Numbered from the stretch's first letter, positions 17,487-28,200 are shown. The stretch is 64,000 nucleotides of DNA from an uncultured Agathobacter sp. (GCA_934365945.1 CAKRNE010000002.1:62001-126000); one strand, 5' to 3'. Translations and numbers: made by a program. Notes: a model not told the origin generated them from the sequence alone.

Positions 17487-18941
17487 ATGAAGAAGATTCT
17501 ATTTGTAGCTTCAGAGTGTGTACCATTTATAAAAACAGGAGGTCTCGCAGATGTGTGCGGTGCACTTCCTAAAGAGTTTGACAAGAACTATTGGGATGTA
17601 AGGGTTGTAATACCTGATTATAGCTGTATACCTGAGCAGTATCGCAATAATTTTGAGTATGTTACCCATTTTTACATGAGCTCAGGTCCTTACGTACAGG
17701 ACAAGTATGTCGGAGTACTCAAATATGAGCTGGACGGCGTTACATATTACTTTATAGACAATCAGGAGTTCTTTACAGGATTTTCTCCATATACTTCTGA
17801 CACAAAGTTTGAGATTGAGAAGTATACATTCTTTGACAAGGCTGTACTCTCAATGCTCCCGCTTATTGATTTTAAGCCGGATATTATACATTGTCATGAC
17901 TGGCAGACAGGCCTTCTGCCTGTATACTTAAAGAATGAGTTTGCAGCGAATCCATTCTTCTGGGGTATCAAGACTATCATCACTATCCACAATCTTAAGT
18001 TCCAGGGTATCTGGGACAAGGAGTGGGTACAGGGCGTTTCAGGTCTTACAGACAATCTGTTCACACCGGATAAGCTTGAGTTTAAAAAGGATGCAAATAT
18101 GCTTAAGGGCGGTCTTGTATATGCTGACTATATCACAACTGTCAGTGATACATATGCAAACGAGATTCAGACAGAGTACTACGGTGAGGGCTTAAACGGA
18201 CTTTTAAGTGCCAGACATTTTGACATGCAGGGTATCGTAAACGGTATTGATTACAATGCCTATGACCCACAGACTGATGGCAGAATCTATTGCAATTACA
18301 ATGCTTCCGATTTCAGAAAGAAGAAGTTCAACAACAAGACAAAGCTTCAGCAGGATCTTGGCCTTGCGGTTGACAAGAAGAAGTACATGATAGGTCTTAT
18401 CTCAAGACTTACAGACCAGAAGGGGCTTGACCTCATCAATCATGTGATTGAGGGCATCGTGGATGATTTCACACAGCTTGTTGTTATCGGTACAGGAGAT
18501 CCTCAGTATGAGAATATGTTCAGACACTATGCATGGAAATATCCTGACAGGGTTTCAGCAAATATCTGCTACTCTGATGATCTGGCGCACAAGCTCTATG
18601 CGGCTGCTGATGCATTCCTCATGCCATCCAGGTTTGAGCCTTGCGGCCTGACACAGCTCATCTCATTCCGCTACGGTACCGTTCCGATTGTACGTGAGAC
18701 AGGAGGACTCAAGGATACGGTTAAGCCTTACAATGAGTATGAAAATTCAGGAGATGGATTCTCATTCTCCAACTACAATGCTGATGAGATGCTTGCGGTC
18801 ATCAATTATTCTAAGCATATCTTCTTTGACAAGAAGCGTGAGTGGAATCAGATTGTGGACAGGGGCATGGCCAATGATTTCTCTTGGAATGCTTCGAAGT
18901 TCAAATATGAGGGATTATACAATTATCTCATTGGTGAATAA
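17487..18941 (+). CDS. glgA: Glycogen synthase (GT5, ADP-glucose)
   Basis: A 484-residue starch-type glycogen synthase that adds glucose from ADP-glucose to alpha-1,4-glucan. The N-terminus KKILFVASECVPFIKTGGL contains the sugar-nucleotide-binding K16-T-G-G-L; the C-terminal half has ISRLTDQKGLDL and MPSRFEPCGLTQL, the GT-B donor site. GGGAGGAG precedes the ATG. No other glg gene is in the window, so it stands alone between yebC and a terminator-like repeat. Confidence 0.95.
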   Translation: MKKILFVASECVPFIKTGGLADVCGALPKEFDKNYWDVRVVIPDYSCIPEQYRNNFEYVTHFYMSSGPYVQDKYVGVLKYELDGVTYYFIDNQEFFTGFSPYTSDTKFEIEKYTFFDKAVLSMLPLIDFKPDIIHCHDWQTGLLPVYLKNEFAANPFFWGIKTIITIHNLKFQGIWDKEWVQGVSGLTDNLFTPDKLEFKKDANMLKGGLVYADYITTVSDTYANEIQTEYYGEGLNGLLSARHFDMQGIVNGIDYNAYDPQTDGRIYCNYNASDFRKKKFNNKTKLQQDLGLAVDKKKYMIGLISRLTDQKGLDLINHVIEGIVDDFTQLVVIGTGDPQYENMFRHYAWKYPDRVSANICYSDDLAHKLYAAADAFLMPSRFEPCGLTQLISFRYGTVPIVRETGGLKDTVKPYNEYENSGDGFSFSNYNADEMLAVINYSKHIFFDKKREWNQIVDRGMANDFSWNASKFKYEGLYNYLIGE

Positions 18942-18953
18942 AATATTTTTGAA

Positions 18954-19047
18954 GAAACCGGCATGTATGCGAAAGGATTCGCATAACAAAATGCCCCGCC
19001 GTTTAAGGTGGGGCATTTTGTTGTTCTCAGTGGCTCTGAATAGTTAC
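18954..19047 (+). repeat. Third, divergent copy of the two-hairpin repeat; acts as glgA terminator
   Basis: GAAACCGGC (18954-18962) is followed by hairpin TATGCGAA/TTCGCATA (18966-18985) and hairpin CAAAATGCCCCGCC/GGTGGGGCATTTTG (18987-19020). Order, spacing and part of the sequence match the cores of the repeats at 31.6 and 55.5 kb, but the long outer arms are absent. The second hairpin followed by TTG-TTCTC looks like an intrinsic terminator for glgA. The tail 19021-19047 matches 26921-26947 at 25 of 27 bases. Confidence 0.6.
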
Positions 19048-19150
19048 CTGTTTTAACATAAAATCGAAAAATAACTATAGAAAAATTCACACAGAACAGA
19101 AGAAATATGTTATTATATACTCTGTAAATCAAAATTCGGAGGTTAGTTAC

Positions 19151-21982
19151 ATGGCAACGAGGAAGAAATCCTCAGCAAAAAGACAGACGAAAAAGGAGAG
19201 AATGGCTCAGATAGAGAGGCAGCAGGCCTTTAAAAAGGAAATATTTCTATGGATAGTAGTAGCTGTTTCAATCCTTTTATTTATAAGCAATTTTGGAATA
19301 GGTGGTCATTTGGGAAACGCTGTAAGCGGTTTCCTTTTTGGCATGTTTGGAATGGTGGCATATATTTTTCCACTTGTGCTTTTAGTAGGCAGCTTTTTTG
19401 CTGTTTCCAATAAGGGCAATTCATATGCTATTATGAAGCTTATTATGACCATAATTCTTATATGGTTTATATGCGTATTTATGTATCTGGCAGTGTATGG
19501 TGACTTCGTGGTTTCGCCGGTGCAGTCATATATTGACAGTGTGGCAAGGCATTCAGGTGGTGGCTTTATAGGTGCTCTTATAGGCTATATTTTGGCTCCG
19601 GCGGTAGGTATTATAGGAGCATATGTGGTGACAATAGTTGTGATGATTATCTGCCTTGTGCTCATTACCGGTAAATCATTCATGAAGGGCATGAGAAACG
19701 GCGGGCGCAAGGTATACGAGTCAGCGCGTGAGAATAATGAGAGATACCAGGAGTATCGGCAGTATAAGTCAAGAGAGCGTCAGACTAAAGCTGCTTTGGC
19801 TTCGGATGCTACAGAGAGTGACTTAAAGGATGCTACAAAGGGTGGCAGAAGGAGCAAGCGTGCCGGCCGCAGGATGGACAATAAGATAACAGGCGTGTCA
19901 CTTGATACAAAAATTGATGGCAGTGAAAATGCGTTAGATTCAGGCATAGCAGGTGGTGATACAGCACATGCCGGGATATTTGGTCAGGGGGCTTCCACTA
20001 CAGATGCACTTGGTGAGATAACTATAGAGAATTATCCGAGTTCACCGGCAATAAAGGAGAAAAAGACGACAAGCCTTACTTCGGGAAATGCAGGAGAGAT
20101 AGTGCAGGAACCGGATTTTGGTGTGGCATCAGAGCCTGTACCTGTTTTTGGTGGCGAAGCCGGTGGTGACAATGCAGATGAGCTTGGCAGAAAGACCTTG
20201 CAGCAGATTAATGGCATGAAACCGGACGGTTTGGGTGCAGCAGATGAAAGCCATGTGTCGCAGATACCGATATCGGGCTGCGTGGAGCCTGATATGCCGG
20301 ATGATTTTTGTGGACAGAAGGATGATGAGCTGAAATCAGACTTATCAGACCAGACTGCAGAGGAAACCATGGTAAAACCCCATGTAGCAGAGAATAAGAA
20401 GAAAAATGTCAAATCAGACAAGGATGAGCTCGCAAAAGAGGTTGAAAAGGTCAGCGAGCAGATAGCAATAAATGACGCAGAAAATGCAATCCAGCAGAAG
20501 CCATATGTATTTCCGACGGTTGATCTGCTTAAGGCTCCGGACAGGAGTAAAACCGGCGATTCGCAGGCACATCTGCGTGAGACGGCTGCAAAGCTTGAGC
20601 AGACACTCAATGTGTTTGGAGTGAATGCAAAGGTGAATAACATAAGCTGCGGCCCTGCGGTTACAAGGTTTGAAATCACACCGGAGCTTGGAGTGAAGGT
20701 ATCAAAGATTGTGAATCTGGCAGATGACATAAAGCTCAATCTGGCTGCAGCAGATATACGAATCGAGGCTCCGATTCCGGGAAAAGCCGCTGTTGGTATC
20801 GAGGTGCCGAACAGTCAGAGTGTTGCTGTTTCATTCAGGGAGCTTGTGGAGTCTGAGGAGTTTAAAAATGCCAAATCAAAGATTACCTTTGCAGTGGGAA
20901 AGGATATTGCAGGTAAGGTTAAGGTTACGGATATCGCAAAGATGCCGCATCTTTTAATTGCCGGTGCTACAGGCTCGGGTAAGTCGGTCTGTATCAATAC
21001 GATTATCATGAGTATACTGTACAAGGCAAAGCCGGATGAGGTTAAGCTGATCATGATTGACCCGAAGGTGGTTGAGCTTAGTGTATACAATGGCATACCG
21101 CATCTGATGATTCCGGTTGTTACAGATCCTAAAAAGGCAGCCGGAGCATTGAACTGGGCGGTTTCAGAGATGACTGACAGATACGAGAAGTTCGCAAACA
21201 GCGGTGTCAGGGAGATAAATGGTTACAATGCCATGATTGATGCGATGGATGGCAAGGATACAGAAAAAGCGCCGAAGATGCCGCAGATAGTCATTATAGT
21301 GGACGAGCTTGCAGACCTTATGATGGTTGCATCAAAGGATGTAGAAGAGGCAATATGCAGACTGGCACAGCTTGCACGAGCTGCCGGCATACATCTGATT
21401 ATAGCTACACAGAGGCCATCTGTTAATGTTATCACAGGTCTCATCAAGGCAAATATGCCAAGCCGTATCGCATTTGCGGTTACAAGCGGTGTTGACAGCC
21501 GTACCATACTTGATATGAATGGTGCGGAAAAGCTCCTTGGAAAGGGAGATATGTTATTTGACCCACAGGGTGTTCCGAAGCCCCTTCGAGTACAGGGTGC
21601 ATTCGTTTCAGATAAAGAAGTTTCAGATATTGTGAAATTTATTATTGAAAATAATGAGAATGCACAGTACAGTAATGATGTGGCACAAAAGATGGAGAGC
21701 CTGTCGAATGATACGACAAATACAACCGTTACCATTTCAGATGTGGAAAATACGGATGATGGCAGGGATTCTTACTTTGCAGAGGCTGCGTCAATTATCA
21801 CCGACAAGGAGAGAGCTTCAATAGGAATGCTTCAAAGATACCTTAAGATTGGCTTCAACAGGGCGGCCCGCATTATGGATCAGCTCGAGGAAGCCGGTGT
21901 AGTGGGACCTGAGGAGGGTACAAAGCCCCGCAAGGTTCTGGTGACTAAAGAGGAATTAGATACTATATTAGAGAATAATTAA
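19151..21982 (+). CDS. ftsK: FtsK/SpoIIIE-type DNA translocase
   Basis: A 943-residue membrane-anchored double-stranded DNA pump that moves chromosome ends across the division or sporulation septum. The N-terminus is basic, followed by about four membrane segments (residues about 28-175), a long polar linker (about 190-440), the alpha/beta motor (about 450-850, Walker [11 protein letters not shown], Walker [12 protein letters not shown]) and a C-terminal gamma winged helix (about 875-943, [20 protein letters not shown]) that reads KOPS/SRS sequences. Whether it is the division or sporulation paralogue cannot be told. GGAGG precedes the ATG. Confidence 0.93.
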   Translation: MATRKKSSAKRQTKKERMAQIERQQAFKKEIFLWIVVAVSILLFISNFGIGGHLGNAVSGFLFGMFGMVAYIFPLVLLVGSFFAVSNKGNSYAIMKLIMTIILIWFICVFMYLAVYGDFVVSPVQSYIDSVARHSGGGFIGALIGYILAPAVGIIGAYVVTIVVMIICLVLITGKSFMKGMRNGGRKVYESARENNERYQEYRQYKSRERQTKAALASDATESDLKDATKGGRRSKRAGRRMDNKITGVSLDTKIDGSENALDSGIAGGDTAHAGIFGQGASTTDALGEITIENYPSSPAIKEKKTTSLTSGNAGEIVQEPDFGVASEPVPVFGGEAGGDNADELGRKTLQQINGMKPDGLGAADESHVSQIPISGCVEPDMPDDFCGQKDDELKSDLSDQTAEETMVKPHVAENKKKNVKSDKDELAKEVEKVSEQIAINDAENAIQQKPYVFPTVDLLKAPDRSKTGDSQAHLRETAAKLEQTLNVFGVNAKVNNISCGPAVTRFEITPELGVKVSKIVNLADDIKLNLAAADIRIEAPIPGKAAVGIEVPNSQSVAVSFRELVESEEFKNAKSKITFAVGKDIAGKVKVTDIAKMPHLLIAGATGSGKSVCINTIIMSILYKAKPDEVKLIMIDPKVVELSVYNGIPHLMIPVVTDPKKAAGALNWAVSEMTDRYEKFANSGVREINGYNAMIDAMDGKDTEKAPKMPQIVIIVDELADLMMVASKDVEEAICRLAQLARAAGIHLIIATQRPSVNVITGLIKANMPSRIAFAVTSGVDSRTILDMNGAEKLLGKGDMLFDPQGVPKPLRVQGAFVSDKEVSDIVKFIIENNENAQYSNDVAQKMESLSNDTTNTTVTISDVENTDDGRDSYFAEAASIITDKERASIGMLQRYLKIGFNRAARIMDQLEEAGVVGPEEGTKPRKVLVTKEELDTILENN

Positions 21983-21999
21983 CAAAGGAGCAGAGAAAA

Positions 22000-23670
22000 A
22001 TGAAAACAGATATTCAAATCGCACAGGAAGCAACAATGCTTCCAATCAAGGATGTAGCAGCATCTATAGGAATTAAAGAGGATGACTTAGAGCTTTATGG
22101 AAAGTACAAGGCAAAGATTTCTGATGAGCTCATCAATCGCACAAAGAAAAATCCAAACGGAAAGCTCATACTTGTTACTGCTATAAACCCGACTCCTACA
22201 GGAGAGGGAAAAACAACCACAAGTGTTGGTCTGGGAGAGGCATTCGGACGCCTTGGAAAGAAAGCTCTTATCGCACTTCGTGAGCCGTCACTTGGACCTT
22301 GCTTTGGTATCAAGGGAGGAGCAGCCGGTGGCGGATACGCACAGGTTGTCCCAATGGAGGATTTAAATCTTCATTTTACAGGAGATTTTCATGCGATAAC
22401 ATCTGCGAACAATCTTCTTGCAGCACTTCTTGACAATCATATCCAGCAGGGCAACGAGCTTGGCATCGACCCACGCCAGATTGTATGGAAGAGATGTATG
22501 GATATGAATGACCGTGTCCTTAGAAATATCGTTGTTGGTCTTGGAAGCAAGATGGACGGAATGGTCAGAGAGGATCATTTTGTCATCACTGTAGCATCTG
22601 AGATTATGGCTATACTCTGCCTGGCTGATGATATGGCAGATTTAAAGAAGCGCCTTGGCAGAATTATCGTGGCATATACCTTTGACGGAAAGCCTGTCAC
22701 AGCCGATGATCTACAGGCTACAGGCTCTATGGCAGCTCTCTTAAAGGATGCCTTAAAGCCAAACCTTATACAGACACTTGAGCATACACCGGCGATAGTT
22801 CACGGTGGACCTTTTGCCAATATAGCACACGGATGTAACAGTGTCCGTGCCACAAAGACAGCATTAAAGCTTGCAGACTATGTTATCACTGAGGCAGGCT
22901 TTGGCGCAGACCTTGGCGCAGAGAAGTTCTTTGATATCAAGTGCCGTATGGCAGGACTTAAGCCGGATGCAGTTGTACTTGTTGCAACAATCAGGGCATT
23001 AAAATATAACGGCGGCGTGCCAAAGGATGAGCTTTCAGCAGAGAATCTCGATGCACTTAAGGCAGGAATCGTAAACCTTGAGAAGCATATTGAGAATCTT
23101 CACAAGTTTGGTGTGCCTGTAGTTGTCACATTAAATTCATTTGTCACAGATACAAAGGCTGAGACCGATTTTGTAGAGCAGTTCTGTAAGGAAAGAGGCT
23201 GTGAATTTGCACTCTCAGAGGTATGGGAGAAGGGTGGCGAAGGCGGAATTGACCTCGCCAACAAGGTACTTGACACAATCGAGCACAAGGAAAGCAATTT
23301 CAAGGTGCTCTATGACGATAGTTTGTCTCTTAAGGAAAAGATTGAAACTGTTGCAAAAGAAATATATGGAGCAGATGGTGTTACATATTCTCCGGCAGCA
23401 GAGAGAGAGCTTAAGAGAATTACAGACCTTGGAATGGGAGATTTCCCTGTATGTATGGCAAAGACACAGTATTCGCTTTCTGATGATGCAAAGAAGCTTG
23501 GCAGACCGAGTGGCTTTAAAATCAATGTACGTGAGGTTTATGCGTCAGCAGGTGCAGGCTTCGTGGTAGCAGTAAACGGTTCTATCATGACTATGCCGGG
23601 ACTTTCAAAGAAGCCGGCTGCATACGGCATTGATGTGGACGACAACGGTGTGATTACAGGATTATTCTAG
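22000..23670 (+). CDS. fhs: Formate-tetrahydrofolate ligase
   Basis: ATP-dependent formation of 10-formyl-THF from formate, feeding purine synthesis and, in acetogens, the methyl branch of the Wood-Ljungdahl pathway. The 556 residues match family length. Signatures are [20 protein letters not shown] (nucleotide loop), [19 protein letters not shown] and [23 protein letters not shown] precedes the ATG and folD follows after 8 bases, so the two steps are co-expressed. The pair alone does not show acetogenesis. Confidence 0.97.
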   Translation: MKTDIQIAQEATMLPIKDVAASIGIKEDDLELYGKYKAKISDELINRTKKNPNGKLILVTAINPTPTGEGKTTTSVGLGEAFGRLGKKALIALREPSLGPCFGIKGGAAGGGYAQVVPMEDLNLHFTGDFHAITSANNLLAALLDNHIQQGNELGIDPRQIVWKRCMDMNDRVLRNIVVGLGSKMDGMVREDHFVITVASEIMAILCLADDMADLKKRLGRIIVAYTFDGKPVTADDLQATGSMAALLKDALKPNLIQTLEHTPAIVHGGPFANIAHGCNSVRATKTALKLADYVITEAGFGADLGAEKFFDIKCRMAGLKPDAVVLVATIRALKYNGGVPKDELSAENLDALKAGIVNLEKHIENLHKFGVPVVVTLNSFVTDTKAETDFVEQFCKERGCEFALSEVWEKGGEGGIDLANKVLDTIEHKESNFKVLYDDSLSLKEKIETVAKEIYGADGVTYSPAAERELKRITDLGMGDFPVCMAKTQYSLSDDAKKLGRPSGFKINVREVYASAGAGFVVAVNGSIMTMPGLSKKPAAYGIDVDDNGVITGLF

Positions 23671-23678
23671 GAGGAAAT

Positions 23679-24518
23679 ATGGCTAATCTTATAGACGGAA
23701 AATTAATTTCAACACAGATTAAGGATGAGCTTAAGGAAGAGGTGGCACAGCTTAAGAAAAAAGGCATCGAGGGCTGTCTTGCGGTGATTCAGGTCGGAAA
23801 TGACCCTGCATCATCTGTGTATGTGCGCAACAAGAAAAAGGCATGTGAGTATGTTGGAATCAAATCACTTTCATATGAGCTTGCAGAGGAGACTACACAG
23901 GAGGAGATATTGGAGCTTATCGAAAAGCTAAATGCCGATGCTTCTGTAAATGGCATTCTCTGTCAGCTTCCGCTGCCAAAGCATATTGATGAGGACAAGG
24001 TCATTGATGCTATTGATCCAAAAAAAGATGTCGACGGCTTCAGTCCACAGAGCGTTGGTGCGATGGTTATAGGAAAGCCTGGCTTTTTACCGTGTACTCC
24101 GGCCGGTATCATTCAGCTCTTAAAGAGAAGCAATATAGATATTGATGGCAAAAACTGTGTTGTGGTCGGCAGAAGCAATATAGTCGGTAAGCCTATGTCA
24201 ATTCTTATGCTTAGGGAGAATGCAACTGTTACGGTATGTCATTCACATACAAAGGACTTAAAAGAGGTGTGCAAAAATGCTGATATCCTCATCGTGGCAA
24301 TAGGAAAGCCTAAGTTTATAGATGCCTCATATGTGAAGGACGGTGCTGTTGTCATTGACGTGGGAATCCACAGAAATGCTGAAAATAAGCTGTGTGGTGA
24401 TGTGGATTTTGATTCTGCCATGCCTAAAGCGTCACATATCACACCTGTACCTGGCGGTGTAGGTCCTATGACAATTGCGATGCTCATGAGCAATTGTGTT
24501 GAGGCTATGAAGAGATAA
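23679..24518 (+). CDS. folD: Methylene-THF dehydrogenase/methenyl-THF cyclohydrolase
   Basis: A bifunctional 279-residue enzyme interconverting methylene-, methenyl- and formyl-THF. YVRNKKKACEYVGI carries the catalytic lysine, CQLPLPKHID the substrate loop, and VVGRSNIVGKPM the NADP-binding region; the C-terminus has PVPGGVGPMTIAMLM. AGGAGG lies 7 bases before the ATG. It forms an operon with fhs and probably with the zinc-ribbon protein after it. Confidence 0.97.
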   Translation: MANLIDGKLISTQIKDELKEEVAQLKKKGIEGCLAVIQVGNDPASSVYVRNKKKACEYVGIKSLSYELAEETTQEEILELIEKLNADASVNGILCQLPLPKHIDEDKVIDAIDPKKDVDGFSPQSVGAMVIGKPGFLPCTPAGIIQLLKRSNIDIDGKNCVVVGRSNIVGKPMSILMLRENATVTVCHSHTKDLKEVCKNADILIVAIGKPKFIDASYVKDGAVVIDVGIHRNAENKLCGDVDFDSAMPKASHITPVPGGVGPMTIAMLMSNCVEAMKR

Positions 24519-24546
24519 TTAGACAATATGTAAGAGGATTAGATGT

Positions 24547-25824
24547 ATGAGATGTGCCAATTGTGGTAATGAATTGAAGGAGGGCAGTCTATACTGTGAT
24601 GCCTGCGGGCAGCCGGTGCAGATAGTGCCTGATTACAACGAATTTGACGATTATCTTGATAATCTGGTTGGGAATGACGATAGACCAACGGATGGACGTA
24701 AGCCGGTACAGCCTGTGTCTGATAAGACAATCAGGTTTGATGATCAGGCCAGAAAGCAGTTTTATGGTGCAAGTCAGCAGCAGGCTGTAAAGCCGGTGAG
24801 ACAGGCACAGTCAGGAAAGCAGCATACTCAGGCGAAACAGCCGTGTGAGAAGCCACAGTCTGACGGGCAGAAGGCAAAGAGGGCGCAGCAGAAGAAGATA
24901 ATTATTATCTCGGTTGTGGTGTGCGTTATAGCGATTATTATACTTGTTGCAGCTGTTACAAGTAATGTGCGTAAAACACATGACAATTCATTTGATTATC
25001 AGGTGAAGCAGGCTAAGGAGGCTTATGCGGCAGGTGATATAAATTCTGCAGTTTCTTATTATGAGAAAGCTTTGTCGATTGATTCGGACAATACGGATGT
25101 CAGATTTGCTCTGGCTGATATATATATGTCCAAGAAGGATTATGATGCCGCTCTTGTGCTGTATCAGGAGATTATAAATGTTGACTCGAAAAGTGAGGAG
25201 GCTTACAAAAAGCTTATTTCAATCTATGAGTCAAAAAAAGACTATGATGCGATAGTTGCATTGCGTGATGGTGCTAAGGATAAAGATATACTTAAGTTGT
25301 TTAAGGATTATGTGGTTTCAGAGCCTGAATTTAGTAAAAGCAGCGGCAAATACGGAGAAACCTTCGAGCTTTCGATAAGTGCGGATAAAAATGCGAAAAT
25401 ATACTATTCGTATGATTCGGATAATCCATTGAGCCGTGGCGAGAGATATCTTAATCCGATAAGTCTTGACAGGGAAGGTGCTTATAAGATAACTGCTGTT
25501 GCAGTTGATGAAAGAGGAATAAAAAGTGAAATTGCATCTGCCCGGTATGAAATCGAGTTTGAAGCGCCGAAAGCGCCGGAGGTGGATCCTGATGGAGGAA
25601 CATTTGGTGCTCAGACGGATATCACAATCACAGTTCCAGAAAACTGTAAGGTATATTATACATGGGATTCGTCAGACCCTAATGCAGCATCGACAGAATA
25701 TACAGCTCCTATCCCTATTCCGGAGGGCAATAATGTGTTGTCTGTTATAGCGATAGATCAAAGAACCGGAAAGACGAGTGACATATACAGATCAAGATTT
25801 GAATTTTATATGGATGGACAATAA
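24547..25824 (+). CDS. Membrane protein with zinc ribbon, TPRs and chitobiase-like C-terminal domains
   Basis: The 425-residue protein has an N-terminal zinc ribbon (C3-x2-C6 and C17-x2-C20), a polar Q/K-rich linker, one membrane span (about 118-138), TPR-like repeats (about 150-235, AAGDINSAVSYYEKALSID) and two chitobiase/beta-hexosaminidase C-terminal-type modules (about 260-325 with IYYSYDSDNP and 345-415 with VYYTWDSSDP). The ribbon should be cytoplasmic and the rest outside. AGAGG lies 9 bases before the ATG at 24547. The modules probably bind protein or wall glycan; no enzyme active site is seen. Confidence 0.78.
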   Translation: MRCANCGNELKEGSLYCDACGQPVQIVPDYNEFDDYLDNLVGNDDRPTDGRKPVQPVSDKTIRFDDQARKQFYGASQQQAVKPVRQAQSGKQHTQAKQPCEKPQSDGQKAKRAQQKKIIIISVVVCVIAIIILVAAVTSNVRKTHDNSFDYQVKQAKEAYAAGDINSAVSYYEKALSIDSDNTDVRFALADIYMSKKDYDAALVLYQEIINVDSKSEEAYKKLISIYESKKDYDAIVALRDGAKDKDILKLFKDYVVSEPEFSKSSGKYGETFELSISADKNAKIYYSYDSDNPLSRGERYLNPISLDREGAYKITAVAVDERGIKSEIASARYEIEFEAPKAPEVDPDGGTFGAQTDITITVPENCKVYYTWDSSDPNAASTEYTAPIPIPEGNNVLSVIAIDQRTGKTSDIYRSRFEFYMDGQ

Positions 25825-25827
25825 TAA

Positions 25828-25856
25828 AACGCCTGACAAAGCTGTCAGGCGTTTTT
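25828..25856. terminator. Terminator between convergent genes
   Basis: AACGCCTGACA (25828-25838) pairs with TGTCAGGCGTT (25843-25853), loop AAGC, followed by TTT. A-rich sequence on the other side would also serve the convergent minus-strand gene. Confidence 0.85.
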
Positions 25857-25864
25857 GTCATCAA

Positions 25865-26854
25865 TTAAAATGACTTTATATTACCGGGATTTGAGATTGA
25901 CGTGTAATATACTTTATTTGAAGAAAAATCCGTAAAATATAAGTATTGTGATGTCACATTTATACTGCTGTATTCACCCTTGGCAAGCTCCTTAAAGCCT
26001 GTTCCGTCATCCTTTACCATGCAAAGAGCAGCGTCATCGCCACCTCTCTGATAGAATATTGTGCTGCCGTAAACATTGAAATGTTCTATATTTCCTTCGG
26101 TAAGGACAACCGGATTTGGATTGTTCACGTTGACATGGACAATTGCGTTATTTTGGTCTACATCCATATAGTAAATATTATTTTCGTCAATTACAACAGG
26201 CTTATAGCAGTTGCAGTCATAAAAGAGAGACTGTGTCTGTGATGCGGTGTCATATCTGAAAAGCTGACCATTATCGGGATTGTTGTAGTAAAAATACTGT
26301 CCGGAAGCATTGCAGGTGAAAAGATAGTGGTTATACACCTGCTTTCTTTCAGTTCCGTCAATTTTTATCCTATATAGTGTTGTGGCTGTCTTTGTATCAT
26401 AATGCAGGTAATAAATATAATTGCCTATGAGGGATGCATATATGCATGGATCCTTGTCAAGCACACAGGCCTTGCCACCGGTTCTTTTGATGCGGCATAA
26501 GCTGTTTTTGTCATAGGTAAAGAACATTGTGCTGGTCACGTTATTTGTATTGTTTCGAACATAATATATGTAGTTTTTGTCAGCATTTATGTACATTACA
26601 GAGTCGTTGCAGAGCTTATGTACATTGCTGCCATCAACATTCATGACATATAACCTGCCATTGTCACTTGGATTTGAGAAAAAAACTTCACCATTGCTCT
26701 CGCAGAAAAGACCGGCATTGTATAGATTGCCGGATAGGTTTCCGTTTACATAGGTTGAATTGAATTTAACTTTTGTGCTGACATAGTGGTATGCCACAAA
26801 GCCTGCTATGCATATAACAAAAAGCAGAATGAGTGGCTTGATATATTTTTTCAT
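25865..26854 (-). CDS. Membrane-anchored DUF5050-like beta-propeller protein
   Basis: A 329-residue protein with a single N-terminal signal anchor (KKYIKPLILLFVICIAGFVAYHYV) and an extracytoplasmic part of short repeats such as GRLYVMNVDGSNVHKL, TLYRIKIDGTERKQVY and ALCMVKDDGTGFKEL, alternating with NYIYYLHYD-like strands. This is the pattern of DUF5050 propellers. The ATG at 26854 follows GGAGGGATTCCC; the longer frame to 26902 has no ribosome binding site. The function is unknown; a surface sensor or binding role is typical of the fold. Confidence 0.75.
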   Translation of the reverse strand: MKKYIKPLILLFVICIAGFVAYHYVSTKVKFNSTYVNGNLSGNLYNAGLFCESNGEVFFSNPSDNGRLYVMNVDGSNVHKLCNDSVMYINADKNYIYYVRNNTNNVTSTMFFTYDKNSLCRIKRTGGKACVLDKDPCIYASLIGNYIYYLHYDTKTATTLYRIKIDGTERKQVYNHYLFTCNASGQYFYYNNPDNGQLFRYDTASQTQSLFYDCNCYKPVVIDENNIYYMDVDQNNAIVHVNVNNPNPVVLTEGNIEHFNVYGSTIFYQRGGDDAALCMVKDDGTGFKELAKGEYSSINVTSQYLYFTDFSSNKVYYTSISNPGNIKSF

Positions 26855-26876
26855 GGGAATCCCTCCGCCTTTAGAA

Positions 26877-26960
26877 CAAGAAAACCTGTTGCTTACATGC
26901 AAGCATGACGCATCAGCTTTTTGTTCTCAGTTGTTCTGAATAGTTACAGTTTTAACTAAA
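26877..26960. repeat. Degenerate repeat copy upstream of pheA
   Basis: After AAGAAAACC comes a short TGCTT/AAGCA hairpin, then TTGTTCTCAG with TTCTGAATAGTTAC (26921-26947), which matches the tail of the glgA-side repeat at 25 of 27 bases. The GC-rich second hairpin is missing. It lies between the DUF5050 gene and pheA and may contribute leader structure. Confidence 0.5.
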
Positions 26961-27052
26961 TTATATCTGTATATGATAAATCTTTCAAGGATTACTTGCC
27001 TTTCTGTATATTTTGTAATAAAATTTTACTATATCTTTTTTAGGAGACAATG

Positions 27053-28183
27053 ATGGAAGCTTTAATGAAATTAAGAGAGTCTATCGATGAGATAGACAGT
27101 GAAATAGTAAGATTATATAAGGAAAGAATGGAAATCTCAAAGCACGTTGCCGAGTATAAAATAACTACCGGCAAAAAGGTCTTTGATAAGGCAAGAGAGG
27201 ATGAAAAGCTTGAAAAATTATCGTCTCTTGCAGAGGATGAGTTTTTAAAGCACGGTATAGTTGAGCTTTTTGAGCAGATTATGTCGACCAGCAGAAAGAA
27301 GCAGTATCAGCTCATGACTGAGCATGGCATAGTGGAGAAGGAGGACTTTACAGAGGTAGACAGCCTGGATTTTTCCAATGCAAGGATTGTGTTTCAGGGA
27401 GTTGAGGGCGCATACTCACAGCTTGCCATGAAGACATACTTTGGCGAGAACTGCAATGGCTACAATGTGGATACATGGAAGGATGCCATGGAGGATATCA
27501 AGTGCGGAAAGGCTGATTATGCGGTGCTTCCTATAGAGAATTCATCAGCCGGTATCGTATCGGAAAACTATGATCTGCTTGTTGAGTACGACAATTACAT
27601 AGTTGGCGAGCAGATTATCCGGATAGACCACAGTCTGATGGGACTTCCGGGTGCAAAGCTTTCTGATATCAGAACAGTGTACTCGCATCCACAGGCACTT
27701 ATGCAGTGCTCGGACTTTTTTGATGAGCATAAGGATATCAATCAGGTAGCTGTCAGGAATACAGCTTTTTCAGCAAAGAAGGTAAAGGATGACGGAGATA
27801 TCTCACAGGCAGGCATAGCAAGCCATATTTCGGCTGACATATATGGGCTTCAGGTGCTTGAGAGCTGCATACAGAACAATAAAAACAATGCGACAAGATT
27901 TATAATTGTGTCAGCTAAAAAGATATGTCGCAGGGATTCGGACAGGATAAGCATCTGTTTTGAGACTCCTCATAAGAGTGGTGCGCTGTATCATATGCTG
28001 GCCCACTTTATATACAATGGAATCAATATGTTAAATATCCAGTCGCGTCCGATATCCGATAAGGCCTGGGAGTACAGATTCTTTGTCGATTTTGAAGGCC
28101 GTTTTACGGATACAGCAGTGCAGAATGCTCTAAGAGGCATAAGGGAAGAGGCAATTGCCCTTAAGATTCTTGGTACATATTAA
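27053..28183 (+). CDS. pheA: Bifunctional chorismate mutase/prephenate dehydratase
   Basis: The enzyme converts chorismate through prephenate to phenylpyruvate. The 376-residue protein has an N-terminal AroQ chorismate mutase (about 1-90, LRESIDEIDSEIVRLYKERM), a dehydratase domain (about 110-290, FQGVEGAYSQLAMKTYFG and the TRF motif in NNKNNATRFIIVS) and a C-terminal ACT domain (about 297-376, ISICFETPHKSGALYHML) for phenylalanine feedback. GGAG is 6 bases from ATG 27053; an ATG at 27050 is too close. Confidence 0.94.
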   Translation: MEALMKLRESIDEIDSEIVRLYKERMEISKHVAEYKITTGKKVFDKAREDEKLEKLSSLAEDEFLKHGIVELFEQIMSTSRKKQYQLMTEHGIVEKEDFTEVDSLDFSNARIVFQGVEGAYSQLAMKTYFGENCNGYNVDTWKDAMEDIKCGKADYAVLPIENSSAGIVSENYDLLVEYDNYIVGEQIIRIDHSLMGLPGAKLSDIRTVYSHPQALMQCSDFFDEHKDINQVAVRNTAFSAKKVKDDGDISQAGIASHISADIYGLQVLESCIQNNKNNATRFIIVSAKKICRRDSDRISICFETPHKSGALYHMLAHFIYNGINMLNIQSRPISDKAWEYRFFVDFEGRFTDTAVQNALRGIREEAIALKILGTY

Positions 28184-28185
28184 TA

Positions 28186-28200
28186 ACTGGTTCTGAATAG
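28186..28200 (+). repeat. Short copy of the dispersed TTCTGAATAG motif
   Basis: ACTGGTTCTGAATAG follows pheA directly and matches the start of the motif found at 3180, 19030 and 26930, but diverges after TAG. It is listed because it recurs at gene ends in this window. Confidence 0.35.

Noticed and set aside
19037..19056. Possible Rex box GTTACCTGTTTTAAC before ftsK
   Set aside because: The half-sites are five bases apart instead of four and the left half is imperfect; the sequence is explained by the dispersed repeat tail.
20032..20739. A 235-residue minus-strand frame within the ftsK linker
   Set aside because: It is Ser-rich and antisense to the FtsK linker codons, with no start context.
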